From: an uncultured bacterium | GTDB lineage: Bacteria; Bacillota; Clostridia; TANB77; CAG-508 | Direction of reading: 5' to 3' | NCBI GenBank assembly: GCA_905215845.1 | Contig: CAJMRU010000066.1 | Span: 1-6,017, forward strand | Length of the DNA: 6,017 bases | Part shown: positions 5,933-6,017 of the stretch, one piece after another | Position numbering within the stretch: position 1 is the first letter of the stretch | Layout of the letters: each line of letters starts with the position of its first letter | Made by a program: the position numbers and the translations under genes | The notes under the pieces: model-generated | Seen by the model: only the letters and a program-made list of their open reading frames with translations | What the model was told of the DNA's origin: nothing | Databases searched by the model: none

Positions 5933-6017
5933 ACAAATATCCCGGCATTAAAAAATCAAAAATGCTCCATAATTCAGCTAATGTATTTTCAATCGGAGTA
6001 CCACTCAATGCCAAGCG
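5910..6017 (-). pseudogene. truncated SNF2-family helicase fragment (runs off the right edge)
   Basis: Reading leftward from the right edge, the frame gives RLALSGTPIEN, TLAELWSIFDF and LMPGYL. This is the well-known helicase motif III region of bacterial SNF2/SWI2 ATPases (LALSGTPIEN.L.ELWSIFDF.MPGYL), which act as DNA translocases. In intact proteins this is followed by more of the ATPase core and the whole C-terminal helicase domain, several hundred residues. Here, directly after MPGYL (about 5934), the sequence becomes the 3' end of the membrane protein gene, and the frame ends FNYHYFQ-stop at 5910-5912. No other frame continues the protein, so it is a truncation by a junction rather than a frameshift. 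The fragment is somewhat richer in G+C than its neighbours. Its upstream part lies outside the window. Confidence 0.75.

Noticed and set aside
5941..5974. Hairpin GCATT...AATGC after the membrane protein gene as a terminator
   Set aside because: The stem is only about 5 base pairs with no following U run, and the bases belong to the SNF2 coding fragment on the other strand.

Overview
The window comes from an AT-rich, low-GC Gram-positive anaerobe, most likely a member of the Clostridia. Evidence is the A/T-heavy codon use, strong AGGAGG-type ribosome binding sites, TTG/TATAAT-type promoters, and a three-subunit NAD-linked [FeFe] hydrogenase typical of that group. No species can be named from the sequence.

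Layout. (1) 1-234, + strand: the C-terminal end of a gene that enters from the left, resembling the C-terminal BofC-like segment of clostridial hypothetical proteins. It is followed by a possible 43-residue Asn/Lys-rich small ORF (250-381). (2) 382-588: a structured convergent spacer with a long bidirectional intrinsic terminator (393-444), a second hairpin (446-485), and one copy of a degenerate repeat (484-541). (3) 589-5248, - strand: the main operon, read right to left as hydC (NuoE-like) - hydB (NuoF-like) - hydA (catalytic [FeFe] hydrogenase) - MazG-like pyrophosphohydrolase. A well-formed promoter lies at 5289-5317. (4) 5396-5932, + strand: a divergently transcribed small membrane protein of the DUF5684 type. 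(5) 5910-6017, - strand: the C-terminal edge of a SNF2-family helicase core that is cut off after its MPGYL motif, where it meets the end of the membrane protein gene.

Function. HydABC forms a cytoplasmic complex. HydB carries the FMN/NAD site, HydC supplies a [2Fe-2S] cluster, and HydA carries an Fe-S relay and the H-cluster. The family couples NAD(H), and in many members ferredoxin, to H2 by electron bifurcation or confurcation. No maturation genes (hydE, hydF, hydG) are in the window.

Main anomalies. hydB is split by a net +1 frameshift at about 4079-4082, immediately before its conserved FMN/NADH-binding region; both halves are otherwise intact. The L1 motif of HydA reads TSCSPGW instead of TSCCPxW. 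The SNF2 fragment at the right edge ends abruptly at a sequence junction. A roughly 58-base degenerate repeat with a shared AAAAGT(N)ACTTTT palindrome occurs both upstream of hydB and downstream of the mazG-like gene. I see no clear evidence for a wholly new system. The frameshift and the right-hand junction most need checking against reads, because either could be biological or an assembly artefact.
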